Below, one piece after another: positions 1-7,861 of a DNA stretch of 64,000 nucleotides. The translations under genes and the position numbers were made by a program. The DNA comes from JAGPIS01 sp964635545 (GTDB taxonomy: Bacteria; Bacteroidota; Bacteroidia; Bacteroidales; Marinilabiliaceae): NCBI GenBank assembly GCA_964635545.1, contig CAZWOA010000004.1, forward strand, positions 5,107 to 69,106, read 5' to 3'. Positions within the stretch are counted from its first letter, which is position 1. Each line of letters starts with the position of its first letter. The notes under the pieces are model-generated. The model did no database searches. It saw only the letters and a list, made by a program, of their open reading frames with translations, and had not been told where the DNA came from.

Positions 1-75
1 GGTAACCTTCTTCTCTTTACCACTCAATTCGTCAATTTTCTGATATCGCACTTTACATTCAAATAAACTTTGCAT
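1..75 (-). CDS. DUF4494 domain protein, N-terminal fragment
   Basis: The minus strand opens with ATG at 75 and stays open to the window edge, giving 25 residues that begin MQSLFECKVRYQKIDE and end near KEKKVT. The pattern 'W/LFECKVRYxK...KKVTE' is the usual start of the small Bacteroidota DUF4494 proteins. Their function is unknown. The rest of the gene lies outside the window, so only the start can be judged. The 219 bases between this gene and the next start at 295 are AT-rich and hold no further convincing gene. Confidence 0.6.
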   Translation of the reverse strand, partial: MQSLFECKVRYQKIDELSGKEKKVT

Positions 76-294
76 AGGTCATATATTTTTATGCAAAGAT
101 AATAGCAACCTTCAAAAGAGCACATCAAAAGCTGATAAAACTAAAAAAAGAAGAAAACTGACTTTTATCAGAAATATTTTAAATATTTACTCATCTCATT
201 ATCAACAACTTGCATAATTAGATAAAAAATATTTGATTTTAGAGTACGTATATAGCGAAGATTGTCTGTCTTATATCAAAACAATTACATTACC

Positions 295-534
295 ATGGAC
301 AATAAGGGAATTAGAAGAAATCTATACAAAGTACTTCGTAAAACAGGTATTCCTCGTAACTTAATTAATGAGAATGCCCAACTTCGCGAAGAGTTATTGC
401 AAGATGAAGTTGACATGACATGTTTTCTTTTCTATCTTGAATCGAAGTTTGACTTAGACATCCCCAATGATGAGATAAAGTCTTTAAAATCAGTAGGTTC
501 TACTATTGACTATCTTACAAGGTTATACGCCTGA
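295..534 (+). CDS. Acyl carrier protein-like protein lacking the phosphopantetheine serine
   Basis: A 79-residue protein starting at ATG 295; a TTG at 262 is possible but less likely. The second half aligns without gaps to the acyl carrier protein core. The family pattern DSLD...LxxxFDxxIP appears here as DEVD...LESKFDLDIPNDE, followed by the usual VGSTIDYL helix. The residue in the position of the serine that carries 4'-phosphopantetheine is glutamate (QDEVD). The fold is therefore ACP-like, but the normal prosthetic group could not be attached. It stands alone and is followed by its own terminator. It could be a scaffold or regulatory ACP paralogue. The fold is fairly sure, the role unknown. 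Confidence 0.65.
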   Translation: MDNKGIRRNLYKVLRKTGIPRNLINENAQLREELLQDEVDMTCFLFYLESKFDLDIPNDEIKSLKSVGSTIDYLTRLYA

Positions 535-552
535 TATTCTATGAAAAAATCT

Positions 553-587
553 AACATGTCGGTATTTTTTGCCGGCATGTTTTTTTT
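553..587 (+). terminator. Intrinsic terminator of the ACP-like gene
   Basis: A 10-bp stem with one G-U pair (arms 553-562 and 572-581, AACATGTCGG / CCGGCATGTT), an eight-base loop and a following run of T. It lies 19 bases after the stop at 534. Confidence 0.8.
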
Positions 588-690
588 ATTGCTACAACCG
601 ATATTACATCCTAATAAAACAGCAAACAGGGTTTAAATTCAATATTTTTTCTGATTTTTGCCATTACTATTTCACTATCAAAAACTTGTG

Positions 691-2172
691 ATGCGAATAA
701 TCAGAATTATCACCTTTGCTGTTACAGCTCTACTGCTGACAACCAGTTTATTAGCTCAAAAAAATCCGAAGCACGAGATGCGTGGCGTATGGGTATCGAG
801 TATTGCCAATATTGACTGGCCTTCGAAACAGGGTCTTTCTACAGCAGAGCTGAAAAATGAGATAAACACAATTATAGACCGTATGGCGGCCATGAATATG
901 AACTGCATATTTCTGCAGGTGCGCCCATCGGCCGATGCGCTATACAACTCGCATTTGGAGCCTTGGTCGGCATACCTCACCGGCGTGCAAGGTGTGGCAC
1001 CAACAAATTTCGACCCGCTAAGTTATTGGATTGAGAGAGCGCACAGAAAAGGCATAGAACTACACGCATGGATAAACCCGTTCAGGGCAACTACCGGCAA
1101 TAACCAGCCAACTGCAATAAACCACGTAACTCAAGCACATCCGGAGTGGATAATTGAATACGAAAACAAGGCATACATAGACCCTGGCAACAAAGAAGCC
1201 CGAGAATATATTTGCAATGTGATTGAAGATATAACATCCCGCTATAACATTGACGGACTGCACATTGACGATTACTTCTACCCCTACCCTGCCGCCGGAA
1301 AATTCTTTAACGACACGGCAAGTTATAATGCCTACAATCCTGAATCACTAAGTTTAGCTGCTTGGCGACGCAGTAATATCAACACCTTTATACACGATGC
1401 CAACAGCACCATAAAAAACATAAAACCATGGGTAGCATTTGGAGTAAGCCCGTTCGGAGTGTGGCGCAATAAGAAAGATGACCCGCGGGGCTCGGCAACA
1501 ACAGCAGGCACTACTGCATACGAAGGCTTAAATGCCGACATATTGGAATGGATAGACAAAAAATGGGTTGATTACGTAATTCCACAGATATATTGGGAGA
1601 CAACACACCCCGCAGCCAACTTCAATACTTTGGCCGATTGGTGGGCCAACCAACGAGGTGCATCAATATACATAGGCCATGGCATATACAAAATAAACAA
1701 TGGCACTGAAACATGGAACGACCCCGACGAGATGGCACGACAAATGGATAAAGTGAGAAAAACCAAGAACCTGGACGGCAGCGTATTTTTCAGCTACAAA
1801 CAGTTTAACCGCAACATCAACGGCTTCGACAGTTTGCTTGCACACCATTATTATACAACAAAAGCGTTAGTACCGCCAACAATAAAAAACAACATTAAAA
1901 CCACATATAACATCAGATTAACAAAAAAAAGGCATATATTACGATGGAATTCTGAAAATAGCGATAATATCCGTTTTTATATAGTGTATCGACACACCAA
2001 AAAAGATAATTTCAACAAAAATAATAGTAATTTCATTGTTGATATTACCGATAAAAACCTGTTTGTTGTAGAGGCCGGAGAAAAAAGGATGAAGTATTAT
2101 TACAGAGTTGCACCAATTGATAAATATGGGCAGGAGATGGAGACATCAAAAGCCGTAAAAATAAAATATTAG
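691..2172 (+). CDS. Secreted family 10-like glycosyl hydrolase (GHL10/DUF187)
   Basis: A 493-residue exported protein. Start chosen at ATG 691 because it begins a clean signal peptide (MRIIRIITFAVTALLLTTSLLA, written here as residues 1-22); the frame is open upstream to a TTG at 658 that adds non-signal sequence. Residues about 28-340 match the GHL10 (PF02638) family, with MRGVWVSSIANIDWPS near the start, the HAWINPFR strand and the acidic DGLHIDDYFYPYP segment typical of this TIM barrel. Residues about 390-493 look like a fibronectin III-like strand domain. It probably acts on a glycan in the periplasm or at the surface; the substrate is not known. No type IX C-terminal domain is evident. 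Confidence 0.85.
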   Translation: MRIIRIITFAVTALLLTTSLLAQKNPKHEMRGVWVSSIANIDWPSKQGLSTAELKNEINTIIDRMAAMNMNCIFLQVRPSADALYNSHLEPWSAYLTGVQGVAPTNFDPLSYWIERAHRKGIELHAWINPFRATTGNNQPTAINHVTQAHPEWIIEYENKAYIDPGNKEAREYICNVIEDITSRYNIDGLHIDDYFYPYPAAGKFFNDTASYNAYNPESLSLAAWRRSNINTFIHDANSTIKNIKPWVAFGVSPFGVWRNKKDDPRGSATTAGTTAYEGLNADILEWIDKKWVDYVIPQIYWETTHPAANFNTLADWWANQRGASIYIGHGIYKINNGTETWNDPDEMARQMDKVRKTKNLDGSVFFSYKQFNRNINGFDSLLAHHYYTTKALVPPTIKNNIKTTYNIRLTKKRHILRWNSENSDNIRFYIVYRHTKKDNFNKNNSNFIVDITDKNLFVVEAGEKRMKYYYRVAPIDKYGQEMETSKAVKIKY

Positions 2173-2183
2173 TACCATCGGCG

Positions 2184-3203
2184 ATGGAAAAGTTAATTAA
2201 AACCATAAAAATAGTTATAGCTTCAATAGCTGTATCCCTGCTGGCAGGAGTGATTTGGCTCAGTTTTGTGGATGGGAGTTTTGAAATATCAAAATCAATA
2301 GATATAGATAAAACTCCAATCGAGGTGAGGCAAATAGTAACATCGCTGGATAAATGGCCGGAGTGGTCCCCCTGGCTCAATACAGGAAGTGCGCCCCAAT
2401 CCAAAGTAGAAACCGACAAAACGAACGAAAGCAACACCTTAAAATGGAACCATATTTTGGCAGGGAACGTGGTAGTAACAAGCACCACAAAAATAATTGC
2501 CGACACCATCAATCAACCCCTAACATTCACTGAACCATTTAATTGCAATGCAAATATTGAATGGATAACAGAAAACACAGAAAATGGAACAAAAGTAAAT
2601 ATGACCATAAAAGGCAAACTGCCATTTCTGTACCGGGCTATTGCACGACGCTTAGAGACCATACTTTTTATGGATATCGACCGAAGCCTCAACCTATTGA
2701 AAGATTATTGCGAAAACGGCAAAACAGGCTATTCTATTGTTATTGAGGGAATTGTAAAACAGCCATCATTCACATATGCAGGTATAAAGAGCGATTGCCA
2801 TATCGATAACCTCGACTCGACAATGCAAAACTCCTTCGAATTACTGACAAAAATATCGCAATTAAATGATATCAACCCACTTGGCACACTGTCTATTTAT
2901 TATGATTTTGGAATAAATGCTGACTACACCTGTTCATTTACCAGTGCCGTTATAATCAATGAAAAAGTTGCCATCCAAAAACTTGAAACAGGCCGCATAA
3001 AAGAGACCAAAGCACTAAAAATAAGGTACTCAGGTGATTATAAGCATCTTATAAATGCATGGGCAAGTGGATTAACCTATATAAGGGCTAAAGGCATTAA
3101 ACAACGGATGAAGATTAATCCTTACGAAATATACGTTAATACCGATGCCAACAGCGAATCGCCCGAAGAGTGGGTAACCGAACTTTATATACCTGTGCGT
3201 TGA
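2184..3203 (+). CDS. Membrane-anchored SRPBCC protein with GyrI-like C-terminal domain
   Basis: 339 residues, starting 11 bases after the glycosyl hydrolase stop, so probably in the same transcript. One membrane segment at about residues 8-28 is followed by a polyketide-cyclase/SRPBCC ligand-binding domain (about 33-180, with the characteristic 'SLDKWPEWSPW' segment). A GyrI/AraC effector-binding-like domain follows at about 190-339 (ALKIRYSGDYKHL, ending in VTELYIPVR). Such pairs are common in Bacteroidota and are thought to bind small hydrophobic ligands. Its stop abuts the stop of the convergent gene with no bases between. The domain assignment is by pattern; the ligand is unknown. Confidence 0.75.
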   Translation: MEKLIKTIKIVIASIAVSLLAGVIWLSFVDGSFEISKSIDIDKTPIEVRQIVTSLDKWPEWSPWLNTGSAPQSKVETDKTNESNTLKWNHILAGNVVVTSTTKIIADTINQPLTFTEPFNCNANIEWITENTENGTKVNMTIKGKLPFLYRAIARRLETILFMDIDRSLNLLKDYCENGKTGYSIVIEGIVKQPSFTYAGIKSDCHIDNLDSTMQNSFELLTKISQLNDINPLGTLSIYYDFGINADYTCSFTSAVIINEKVAIQKLETGRIKETKALKIRYSGDYKHLINAWASGLTYIRAKGIKQRMKINPYEIYVNTDANSESPEEWVTELYIPVR

Positions 3204-4046
3204 TTACAACCTCACTACAACCATAGCATTGGCTGGCATACCACGGTAAACCGACATCATATCCTCGCGACTAAGTTCAATCAATATTCCGGGCGTATAT
3301 TCAGGAAGTTTGAGACGGGTAAGCTGCAACGAGTTTTTCTCTATCTTCTCTATTTTCTTCTTTAAATAGTGAGGAATAGCTCTCCAATTGCCCTCTACCT
3401 GATCTTCGGAAAATGAAACCTGCATACCATTGGATAGATACAGATTATAATAAAAATCGAGTTCACTAACATCCTCACCAGGCTCTTTGGCTTCACGTGC
3501 TGCCTCTTCGGCCGCCATTTCACTATTTTCGGGAGCTTTCTTAAGTTTCAGAGGCTCTTTGCTTAGTGATGACTCAGTCTTGGCCACTGTAGTGGGTTGG
3601 GCAATAAGATTCAAAACAGCCTCCGGTTTAAGCGATTCGAACAAATCGCTCTTCACAAAATGAAGAATACGAGCCGAATGAACCACAACACCCTGAAGCT
3701 CAAGACACACAACACTATCAACCAGGTCTATAGCCACACAAATAGAATCACTTTTAGCCATTGCAAGACGCGACTGCCAGAAAGCACTCTCCTTGCGCAA
3801 CCTAAACACACCAGGAAGCTCGTTGCCCGGCATGGGCGTTTCGGCCTCATACAGAGAATTAAACTCATTAACCTTCTTTTGTATAGATAAATAACTGGTT
3901 ACAGTGTAGATAACTGCAAACACCAAAAAAACTGCAGAGATAATCCATAAGAGTCGGGCATTTCTATAGTGTCCGCCTATCTTTTCAACATACTCTTTTA
4001 ATATACTGTTGTTTTCGTTAATGCTCATATTTCCAGATTCTTTCAT
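3204..4046 (-). CDS. Hypothetical single-pass membrane protein of the L,D-transpeptidase operon
   Basis: 280 residues, not recognised as a named family. A short cytoplasmic N-terminus is followed by one membrane segment (about 33-52, LLWIISAVFLVFAVIYTVTS) and a large extracytoplasmic part. That part has a mixed region up to about 150, an Ala/Glu/Lys-rich linker at about 150-190 (KLKKAPENSEMAAEEAAREA) and a beta-rich end. The start overlaps the stop of the preceding transpeptidase (TAATG), indicating translational coupling. By context it is probably a partner of the periplasmic L,D-transpeptidase, perhaps in envelope attachment. That role is inference only. Confidence 0.7.
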   Translation of the reverse strand: MKESGNMSINENNSILKEYVEKIGGHYRNARLLWIISAVFLVFAVIYTVTSYLSIQKKVNEFNSLYEAETPMPGNELPGVFRLRKESAFWQSRLAMAKSDSICVAIDLVDSVVCLELQGVVVHSARILHFVKSDLFESLKPEAVLNLIAQPTTVAKTESSLSKEPLKLKKAPENSEMAAEEAAREAKEPGEDVSELDFYYNLYLSNGMQVSFSEDQVEGNWRAIPHYLKKKIEKIEKNSLQLTRLKLPEYTPGILIELSREDMMSVYRGMPANAMVVVRL

Positions 4047-4723
4047 TAATATATATAGACCTTAGATCCAATTTTCAATGTTTTATACACAGCTTCAAGG
4101 TCGTCATCACCCATACGCACGCAGCCATGAGTAACAGGTTCACCTAAAAACCGCTGATACAGAGTACCATGTATTAGATAGCCATCACCAAGCGCAAGGG
4201 CATAATCGCCCAAAGTACCCGACTCATACCTTGAAGGGTGTCCGGCCGGAGGCACAGGCAAGCCTTCCTCGATAAATGCCCAGTCAGGTTTTATCCAAAC
4301 AGGATTTACAACCTTTGACAACACTTTACGCACCCCCTTGGGTGTTTTAAAAACCCACGAACGTTTTTCAGTGTATAGCTTGGTGTAGCTGCCTGTAGAA
4401 CAAAAACCACTACGCACCTCTTCTCTGTTATTAAACAGCCTGAACTCGTTTATTGTTGTATTGATTACAATATATGAATTTTGTGGAGTAAGTTTAGAAT
4501 ACCTGGTTTTCATCGACTCCAGCTCTTTAGTCATATCAGCAGTAAGTTTTTCAACCTCTTCGGCCGAAAGAGATGAAGTTGCAGCATGAGGACGCAACAA
4601 AATGCGGCTAATAAGAGGTTCTCCCCAAAGAAGATAAACCATCATAAATGCCATCAACACAAGCACTTCCAACACTGTAATCACAGTATGAATTATTCCG
4701 GAGTATTTTCCACTCTTAAACAT
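4046..4723 (-). CDS. L,D-transpeptidase (YkuD), membrane-anchored
   Basis: 225 residues with an N-terminal membrane anchor (about 10-33). The C-terminal YkuD domain (about 82-225) carries the catalytic motif IHGTLYQRFLGEPVTHGCVRM, in which the Cys of HGCVRM is the nucleophile and the His of IHGT lies upstream. L,D-transpeptidases use this Cys to form 3-3 peptidoglycan crosslinks or to attach proteins to diaminopimelate. It is second in a three-gene minus-strand set, 42 bases after the other transpeptidase and overlapping the following membrane protein. All key residues are present, so it is likely active. Confidence 0.9.
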   Translation of the reverse strand: MFKSGKYSGIIHTVITVLEVLVLMAFMMVYLLWGEPLISRILLRPHAATSSLSAEEVEKLTADMTKELESMKTRYSKLTPQNSYIVINTTINEFRLFNNREEVRSGFCSTGSYTKLYTEKRSWVFKTPKGVRKVLSKVVNPVWIKPDWAFIEEGLPVPPAGHPSRYESGTLGDYALALGDGYLIHGTLYQRFLGEPVTHGCVRMGDDDLEAVYKTLKIGSKVYIY

Positions 4724-4765
4724 AACAGCACCCCTTAATCATATAGAAATCAATTCAGTAACAAT

Positions 4766-5884
4766 CTAACGACCAAAAATATCATCGTATTTACGCAAAG
4801 ACCCTACAATAAGCACAGCAGTATTTAGAGGTACTTTGGCAAATAATTTTTCCATATCATCATTTTCAAGAGCTACACATCCATCAGTCCAGTTGGCACC
4901 CTGCCCTCCATGACCATGAATTTCAATAAGTCCGCCAATTTCAGTGCGGGCACCAATTGCACCCTTTTTCTTCAATTCCTGAAAATTCTTAACGTCATCC
5001 GCATTAGGATAATCCAATAGTAATGCCAAATGGTAACGGGTATTACTTTTATTTTTCTTTTTTAGTATCTTATACCTTCCTTCTGGAGTTGCCTTATCAC
5101 CCTGATACTGTTTTTTACGTATCCAGTTTTTGCCGAACTCCACATCATAAGAAGCAAGCTGTTTGCCTTTATGAAATAATATACATTTCCTGCCAAATTT
5201 ATCAACCACAATAGCATAGCTACCTTGACTACGGCTCTCGGATAAAACATTTTGATATTGTTTTATCCACATATCATAACCGGCAAAATAGGCTTTCACA
5301 AAATCCGTTGCTTTATTAATCGCCTCTGTAACAGCCTCATTACCCTCTTCAGCTTTACGGATTGACAGGTTAATATCATCACGATCAAAAGCGATTTGAG
5401 ATTCGGCGAGAAGATGCTTACCCTTTACGGCAAGTTTCATTATATGCTCATCAAGAGGAATAGAGCGCAAAGTTGAATCGAAATAGTTACAGTCATCATT
5501 AAGCTGAGTTAACAATTCAACCAGACGGACCGAAATGGCGCTAAAATTTTCACTTCCAACAGCAGCAGCAAGCGATGCATTAAACTTAGCCTGATGCGCC
5601 AGTTCCTCAATTTTATTATAATCGCGCCTAAACCAGAACTTTTTATTCTCCTCCTTCCAACAGGTCATTGCATCGTCATAAAATTTTTGCGCATTATCCA
5701 TATGTTCAGAAGCATAACTGGCCGAGCCCTCATTTTTGGCTTTGCTAATTGCACCACGAGCCAGTTCTAAAGATGCTTCGGGCGACTTAGGCCAAGTAAC
5801 GACAACAAAAGCCAAAATACCAGCAAACAAGAGAAATATTATCAGCAGAAATCCCCTAAACGGCAATTTAAAACGAAAACCCAT
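4766..5884 (-). CDS. L,D-transpeptidase with N-terminal membrane segment and helical domain
   Basis: 372 residues. A membrane segment (about 11-30) precedes a helical region (about 38-220) of the DUF4398-like kind (ELARGAISKAKNEGSASYA). A YkuD catalytic domain follows at about 225-365, with the active-site segment IEIHGHGGQGANWTDGCVAL; the Cys in DGCVAL is the nucleophile. The helical region follows the same residue pattern as the lipoprotein encoded just upstream at 5962-6552, so the two may interact or share an origin. It is separated from that lipoprotein by a terminator. Expected in the periplasm, crosslinking peptidoglycan or attaching lipoprotein to it. Confidence 0.88.
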   Translation of the reverse strand: MGFRFKLPFRGFLLIIFLLFAGILAFVVVTWPKSPEASLELARGAISKAKNEGSASYASEHMDNAQKFYDDAMTCWKEENKKFWFRRDYNKIEELAHQAKFNASLAAAVGSENFSAISVRLVELLTQLNDDCNYFDSTLRSIPLDEHIMKLAVKGKHLLAESQIAFDRDDINLSIRKAEEGNEAVTEAINKATDFVKAYFAGYDMWIKQYQNVLSESRSQGSYAIVVDKFGRKCILFHKGKQLASYDVEFGKNWIRKKQYQGDKATPEGRYKILKKKNKSNTRYHLALLLDYPNADDVKNFQELKKKGAIGARTEIGGLIEIHGHGGQGANWTDGCVALENDDMEKLFAKVPLNTAVLIVGSLRKYDDIFGR

Positions 5885-5907
5885 ACAAAAGAGTCAATAG
5901 AGAAATA

Positions 5908-5940
5908 TAAAAAACCCGGAGCTTTCAATCACTCCGGGAG
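5908..5940 (-). terminator. Intrinsic terminator of the coiled-coil lipoprotein gene
   Basis: On the minus strand, a stem CCCGGAG / CTCCGGG with a ten-base loop is followed by a run of T. It sits between the lipoprotein stop and the transpeptidase start, so the lipoprotein can be transcribed on its own at a high level, as E. coli lpp is. Confidence 0.8.
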
Positions 5941-5961
5941 TTGAAAAATCCTTATAGAGAA

Positions 5962-6552
5962 TTACTTTCTTTTTTTCTCAATAGCAGTGGTAAGCTCGTT
6001 GTTAATAGCAAGAGCTTTATCTTTAGCTGCTTTCACTTTATCAAGAGTTGGCACATAAACACCTTTATCGAAAGCATCTTTAGCTTCTGCAAGTGCGTTG
6101 TTAATACCTTCTACATCAGCTTTGATAGCTTCAAGGGCTGAAGCACCTTCTTTGCCGCGAGGAGCTTTTTTGATTAGCTCGTCTGTTTGATTAAGTGTAG
6201 CAGAAACTTCAGCAATTACACCTTCAACCTCAAGTTTAATAGCTTCTTTTGCTTCTACAACTTTAACTTTAGCCTCGGCAGCAAGAGTTACTATTGCATC
6301 AAGTTGTGATTTAACACCATCATAATTTGCAAACATTTTAGATTTTTGAGTTTCAATGCTTGCAAGAGCAGAGTTCAAAGAATCTTGAACTTGTGAAAGC
6401 ACTTGAGGTGCATAAAGCTCAGCATCTACAGCTTTAATTGAATCAATAGCAGCATAAGCAGCATCAACTTTTTCCTGTGGCAATTTGTCGCAAGATGAAA
6501 TAGAAAATAGCAGTGCAACGGCACCAATTACAGAAAGAAAACTTTTTTTCAT
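5962..6552 (-). CDS. Alpha-helical lipoprotein ending in lysine (Lpp-like candidate)
   Basis: 196 residues with an SPII signal (lipobox SISSC, Cys 21). The mature 176 residues are almost all helix-forming (Ala, Lys, Glu, Val), with no Pro-rich or beta segments, and end in EKKRK. No surface-export (LES) motif follows the Cys, so it is probably anchored in the inner leaflet of the outer membrane and faces the periplasm. The C-terminal lysine and the two adjacent L,D-transpeptidases recall Braun's lipoprotein, whose last lysine is linked to peptidoglycan by such enzymes. The helices match the DUF4398-like pattern (AAIDSIKAVDAELYAP). The lipoprotein call is sure; covalent attachment is a hypothesis. 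Confidence 0.8.
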   Translation of the reverse strand: MKKSFLSVIGAVALLFSISSCDKLPQEKVDAAYAAIDSIKAVDAELYAPQVLSQVQDSLNSALASIETQKSKMFANYDGVKSQLDAIVTLAAEAKVKVVEAKEAIKLEVEGVIAEVSATLNQTDELIKKAPRGKEGASALEAIKADVEGINNALAEAKDAFDKGVYVPTLDKVKAAKDKALAINNELTTAIEKKRK

Positions 6553-6715
6553 TTTTATTCCTCCAAAAATAATTACGTTTTATTTGTTACATTTGTATTC
6601 AACGAAAAATCTAATAACTCAAGTGAGCGATTGTATGTTTTCATTTTTCATCATTAAGACGTAAAAAATGACAAAAGTCACACTGAAAATTAGATTTTTT
6701 TTGAAAAAATCATGA

Positions 6716-7288
6716 ATGACAGAAAATAAGCACACAACCCCCAGTGATGAGGATATCGTAACAGACATTGTTTTACACGATAAGCACGAACTTTTTGCCC
6801 TTCTCTACAAAAAATATGAGCATAAAGTAATTGATAAGTGTTACTCTCTACTGAAAGACCGAAACCTGGCAAAAGAGTTTGCTGTAGATATTCTTACCCG
6901 CACCTACGAACGATTGGATTCTTATAAACATAGTGCAACATTCTCGTCGTGGCTATATTCAATTACATATAATTACTGCATCGACTACCTGAGGACAAAG
7001 AAAAAATTGCATTATCCCAATTGGAACGACAACAATGAGATTCCAGAGATTATTGATGAGCACGATGATGAAACTTCAAGTATAACCTACGATGAGCTGA
7101 TGGATGCCCTTGAAAAAATCCACCCCGAAGAGAAAACACTTATCCTTATGAAATATCAGGATAACATACAGATTAAAGATATAGCCAAAGCCCTAAGGGT
7201 GAGTGAGAGTGCAGCAAAGATGAGATTGAAAAGGGCAAAGGCACGGGTATTGTATATTATTAAGGAAAATAATGAACAAACAAAGTGA
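6716..7288 (+). CDS. ECF-type RNA polymerase sigma factor
   Basis: 190 residues. Region 2 (about 25-95) shows the ECF pattern LFALLYKKYEHKV...AKEFAVDILTRTYERLDSY...FSSWLYSITYNYCIDYLR. Region 4 (about 125-180) has LEKIHPEEKTLILMKYQ and the helix-turn-helix IKDIAKALRVSESAAKMRLKRAK. Start at ATG 6716; an ATG at 6712 is out of frame. No anti-sigma gene follows; the next gene, 48 bases on, is a PepSY-like protein. A TGAC-N4-GTCA element lies upstream at 6669-6680. The targets are unknown. Confidence 0.92.
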   Translation: MTENKHTTPSDEDIVTDIVLHDKHELFALLYKKYEHKVIDKCYSLLKDRNLAKEFAVDILTRTYERLDSYKHSATFSSWLYSITYNYCIDYLRTKKKLHYPNWNDNNEIPEIIDEHDDETSSITYDELMDALEKIHPEEKTLILMKYQDNIQIKDIAKALRVSESAAKMRLKRAKARVLYIIKENNEQTK

Positions 7289-7336
7289 CCTTTCGTCATC
7301 TGTACGTCAAAACAGTAAAGCAAAACTGATTAAGTA

Positions 7337-7741
7337 ATGGTGAAAAACATATTCAATATATTATTTTCAAAACACGAAACCAAGCCTCCTCATGAGATAG
7401 AAGAGGCTATTTTACTGCTATTTAAAGATGCTTCGAGTATTGAGTGGCACAAGCGGGATAATAGCTACGAAGTGATGTTCTACAATAACGAGAAGGAGCA
7501 CATTGCACGTTTCAACAAAGATGCCGAGATGATAGAACACCGCATCAACCTAAAAACCAGCGAATTACCCACACAAGTGCGCATTAACGCCGAAGCGCAT
7601 GGTGAGATAATGAGTTCAATTGCCGTATATAATTTATTGGAGCTATCGGAATATGAACTGATATTCAGAGACAGTGAGAAAATAAGATATGTGATACACT
7701 TACTACCATCCGGGGATGTAACCTCAATTTGTAAACTATAA
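7337..7741 (+). CDS. PepSY-like (DUF2874/BLIP-type) protein without signal peptide
   Basis: 134 residues with two weak repeats of the PepSY-like pattern 'hydrophobic-x-W...YEVMFYNNEKEHIARFNKDAEMIE' and 'ELPTQVR...YELIFRD...YVIHLLPSGDV'. Proteins of this type in Bacteroidota are usually secreted, but this one begins MVKNIFNILFSKHETKPPHE with no clear signal peptide. It lies 48 bases after the ECF sigma gene and before a shared terminator, so it is probably co-transcribed with it. A cytoplasmic modulator of the sigma factor is conceivable but unproven. Confidence 0.65.
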   Translation: MVKNIFNILFSKHETKPPHEIEEAILLLFKDASSIEWHKRDNSYEVMFYNNEKEHIARFNKDAEMIEHRINLKTSELPTQVRINAEAHGEIMSSIAVYNLLELSEYELIFRDSEKIRYVIHLLPSGDVTSICKL

Positions 7742-7772
7742 AAAAAGGAGCCTTTTAAGCTCCTTTTTTTTA
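7741..7772. terminator. Bidirectional intrinsic terminator
   Basis: AAAAAAGGAGC and GCTCCTTTTTTT flank a seven-base loop. With A-runs on one side and T-runs on the other it can stop both the plus-strand sigma/PepSY transcript and the minus-strand tamB-exbB-exbD-tonB transcript. Confidence 0.8.
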
Positions 7773-7787
7773 TAATGTTATCAATTA

Positions 7788-7848
7788 TCAGTGAAGCCTG
7801 AAGTGATAAGTTATAGTTCCTGGTTGTTCAGCCGGTGCCGAGGCTCCT
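7788..7848 (-). pseudogene. Remnant duplicate of a TonB C-terminus
   Basis: Directly after the tonB stop, the minus strand repeats the end of that gene. A 61-base stretch reads ASAPAEQPGTITYHFRLH and then TGA, against DPSAPAEQVGTITYRFSFKAK in the intact gene. The two copies are offset by exactly 80 bases; over the 50 bases 7801-7850 versus 7881-7930, 38 match, including two identical ten-base blocks. It has no start of its own. It is probably the abandoned old 3' end of tonB, or the scar of recombination with a paralogue. Confidence 0.7.
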
Positions 7849-7861
7849 TAATACAAAAAAA

